Made by a program: the position numbers and the translations under genes. 8,495 bases of DNA from Tepidimicrobium sp. (GTDB lineage Bacteria > Bacillota > Clostridia > Tissierellales > Tepidimicrobiaceae), in contig DUNJ01000191.1 of NCBI GenBank assembly GCA_012839395.1, forward strand, positions 1-8,495, written 5' to 3'. This document shows positions 6,644 through 8,495 of this stretch, one piece after another; position 1 is the stretch's first letter, and the number at the start of each line of letters is the position of its first letter. Under the pieces are notes generated by a model, which had not been told where the DNA came from, did not search any database, and saw nothing but the letters and a program-made list of their open reading frames with translations.

Positions 6644-7614
6644 TGCTAAATAGGGGAAAAGCAAGGGCTTATGCCAATATTGCGTTGATTAAATATTGGG
6701 GAAAAAGGGATGATCAATTGGTATTACCTATGAATAGCAGCCTCTCTTTAACCTTGGATTCCCTCTATACTGAAACGGAAGTGGTATTTGATGAAAAGGT
6801 GGACCGAGATTATTTCTACTTAGATGGAAAAATTCAAGATATGGAGTCCACCAATAGGGTGAATCGATTTTTAGATCTATTTCGAGATGCCGCAGGCATA
6901 AATCGATTTGCCATTATTAGAAGTATAAACTATGTACCCACTGGAGCGGGCTTGGCCTCCTCTGCTTCAGGCTTTGCGGCATTAGCAGCTGCTGCAAACG
7001 TCGCCAGCGGATTAAATCTAGACCATAGGGAATTATCCATATATGCAAGGCAGGGTTCTGGAAGCGCCACTAGGAGCATATATGGTGGGTTTGTAGAATG
7101 GAAAAAAGGTACCAATGAAGAGGATTCCTATGCAGTTCCCATAGATGATGGAAAATGGGATATTGGAATGGTTATAGTTATAGTTAATTCTAGGAAAAAA
7201 AATATCTCTAGCCGAGAGGGGATGAAACAAACCCTATTGACCTCCCCCTTTTATAATAATTGGGTGGAAAGCGCTGAGGAGGATCTGAAAAGGATTAAGA
7301 TAGCCATTGAAAATCGGGATATTAAATTGATAGGCAAAATCGCTGAGGCAAATAGTTTTAAAATGCATGCTACCATGCTAGGGGCAGATCCGCCATTATT
7401 ATATTGGGAGCCAGAAACCATTAGGGTGATGGAAATAGTATATGAATTAAGGGAAGAAGGCACCCCCTGTTATTTTACGATGGATGCAGGTCCCAATGTT
7501 AAAATACTCTGTAGACTATCGGATGCTCAAAGGATTCGAAGGAGGCTGGAACAAGGATTTAAATCTAAGCATATAATAGTAGCAGGTTCAGGACCTGGAA
7601 TCACGGTTTTATAA
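6640..7614 (+). CDS. mvaD: Diphosphomevalonate decarboxylase
   Basis: A 324-residue cytoplasmic enzyme converting mevalonate 5-diphosphate to isopentenyl diphosphate with ATP, the last step of the classical mevalonate pathway. The N-terminal AYANIALIKYWGKRD (10-24) carries the conserved Lys18. The ATP loop is PTGAGLASSASGFAALA (100-116). The substrate-binding segment GSGSATRSIYGGF is at 139-151, and the catalytic Asp282 is in FTMDAGPNVK (279-288). KMHATMLGADPP (241-252) is also diagnostic. The sequence closely follows staphylococcal-type MvaD, which favours the diphosphate substrate over the archaeal-type monophosphate decarboxylases. The start codon is ATG at 6640 (or 6643), overlapping the kinase stop, behind GGGAG (6628-6632). 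No hairpin terminator follows; rRNA promoters begin 16 bases after the stop. Confidence 0.96.
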   Translation: MMLNRGKARAYANIALIKYWGKRDDQLVLPMNSSLSLTLDSLYTETEVVFDEKVDRDYFYLDGKIQDMESTNRVNRFLDLFRDAAGINRFAIIRSINYVPTGAGLASSASGFAALAAAANVASGLNLDHRELSIYARQGSGSATRSIYGGFVEWKKGTNEEDSYAVPIDDGKWDIGMVIVIVNSRKKNISSREGMKQTLLTSPFYNNWVESAEEDLKRIKIAIENRDIKLIGKIAEANSFKMHATMLGADPPLLYWEPETIRVMEIVYELREEGTPCYFTMDAGPNVKILCRLSDAQRIRRRLEQGFKSKHIIVAGSGPGITVL

Positions 7615-7630
7615 AAAAACAAAAAAACTA

Positions 7631-7659
7631 TTGACAAAAGACAAAAAAATTGGTATATT
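7631..7659 (+). promoter_or_regulatory. rRNA promoter P1 (sigma-A type)
   Basis: TTGACA (7631-7636), a 17-base spacer and TATATT (7654-7659), with an extended -10 TG at 7651-7652. The -35 box is a perfect consensus. It lies about 240 bases upstream of the 16S gene and 16 bases after mvaD. Confidence 0.85.
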
Positions 7660-7746
7660 GATATAGCTGTCAGGGAGAGAAGGAACGCATAGGATGGTTG
7701 CAAAAGGAAATGTTAAGAAAAGATAAAAAAAGCTTCAAAAACTTCC

Positions 7747-7775
7747 TTGACAGATCAAAAAAACTATGATATATT
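7747..7775 (+). promoter_or_regulatory. rRNA promoter P2 (sigma-A type)
   Basis: TTGACA (7747-7752), a 17-base spacer and TATATT (7770-7775), with TG at 7767-7768. It has the same architecture as P1, 116 bases downstream. Tandem strong promoters are usual for rRNA operons in Firmicutes. Confidence 0.87.
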
Positions 7776-7781
7776 ATACAA

Positions 7782-7895
7782 GTCAGCTCATTTTCAGCGG
7801 CTGATAAAAAGAACCTAGACAATTAAACAGTGTGAAATACTTTGAGTTGGTCTCGAACTTAATCGAGACATATAGTAAGAGCTAAGAAAAAACTT
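7782..7895 (+). other. 16S rRNA leader with stem-loop
   Basis: This is the transcribed spacer between P2 and mature 16S. A 7-bp perfect stem, GTCTCGA (7850-7856) with TCGAGAC (7863-7869), has a 6-base loop. AGACAATTAAACAGTG (7817-7832) resembles leader sequence seen in clostridial rRNA operons and may hold antitermination or processing signals; this part is recalled similarity, not a proven site. Confidence 0.5.

Positions 7896-8495
<600 letters not shown>

Noticed and set aside
7576..7602. A terminator hairpin at the end of mvaD (CAGGT/ACCTG)
   Set aside because: The stem is only five base pairs, lies inside the coding sequence and is not followed directly by a T tract.

Overview
The window looks like a contig from a low-GC Gram-positive anaerobe, most likely a member of the Clostridia. 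This rests on the A+T-rich sequence, strong AGGAGG-type ribosome binding sites, tandem rRNA promoters with TTGACA/TATATT boxes, and a partial 16S rRNA of Firmicute type. The family or genus cannot be fixed by eye. All recognisable genes are on the + strand.

Both ends are almost certainly artefacts. Positions 1-98 are a perfect 98-bp palindrome lying inside the coding sequence of an ATPase. At the right end, the 16S sequence folds back on itself (59-bp arms 8336-8394 and 8437-8495 around a 42-base loop). Such fold-back chimeras are typical of multiple-displacement amplification (single-cell or low-input DNA) or of misassembly. Real sequence runs from about 50 to about 8394.

Layout. (1) About 50-1824: an overlapping three-gene unit with two paralogous MinD-type ATPases carrying ferredoxin inserts (the first truncated by the contig end) and a NifX/NifB-C-terminal-like small protein. 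Together they suggest an iron-sulfur or metal-cofactor handling module. (2) 1986-2835: a metallo-beta-lactamase-fold hydrolase with its own terminator. (3) 2918-3469: thpR, an RNA 2',3'-cyclic phosphodiesterase. (4) 3470-4060: no intact gene, but a decayed IS200/IS605-type tnpB with several frameshifts, stops and deletions. (5) 4061-7614: a probable operon of a small two-helix membrane protein, a TctA-like multi-spanning permease, mevalonate kinase and diphosphomevalonate decarboxylase. (6) 7615-7895: two tandem rRNA promoters and an rRNA leader, then the first ~500 bases of 16S rRNA.

The most interesting biology is the link between two mevalonate-pathway enzymes and a TctA-like permease with a tiny membrane partner. 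It hints that the transporter moves an isoprenoid precursor or a related carboxylate. This is inference from gene order only. The 1825-1985 spacer shows no convincing terminator or promoter, only the ribosome binding site of the next gene.
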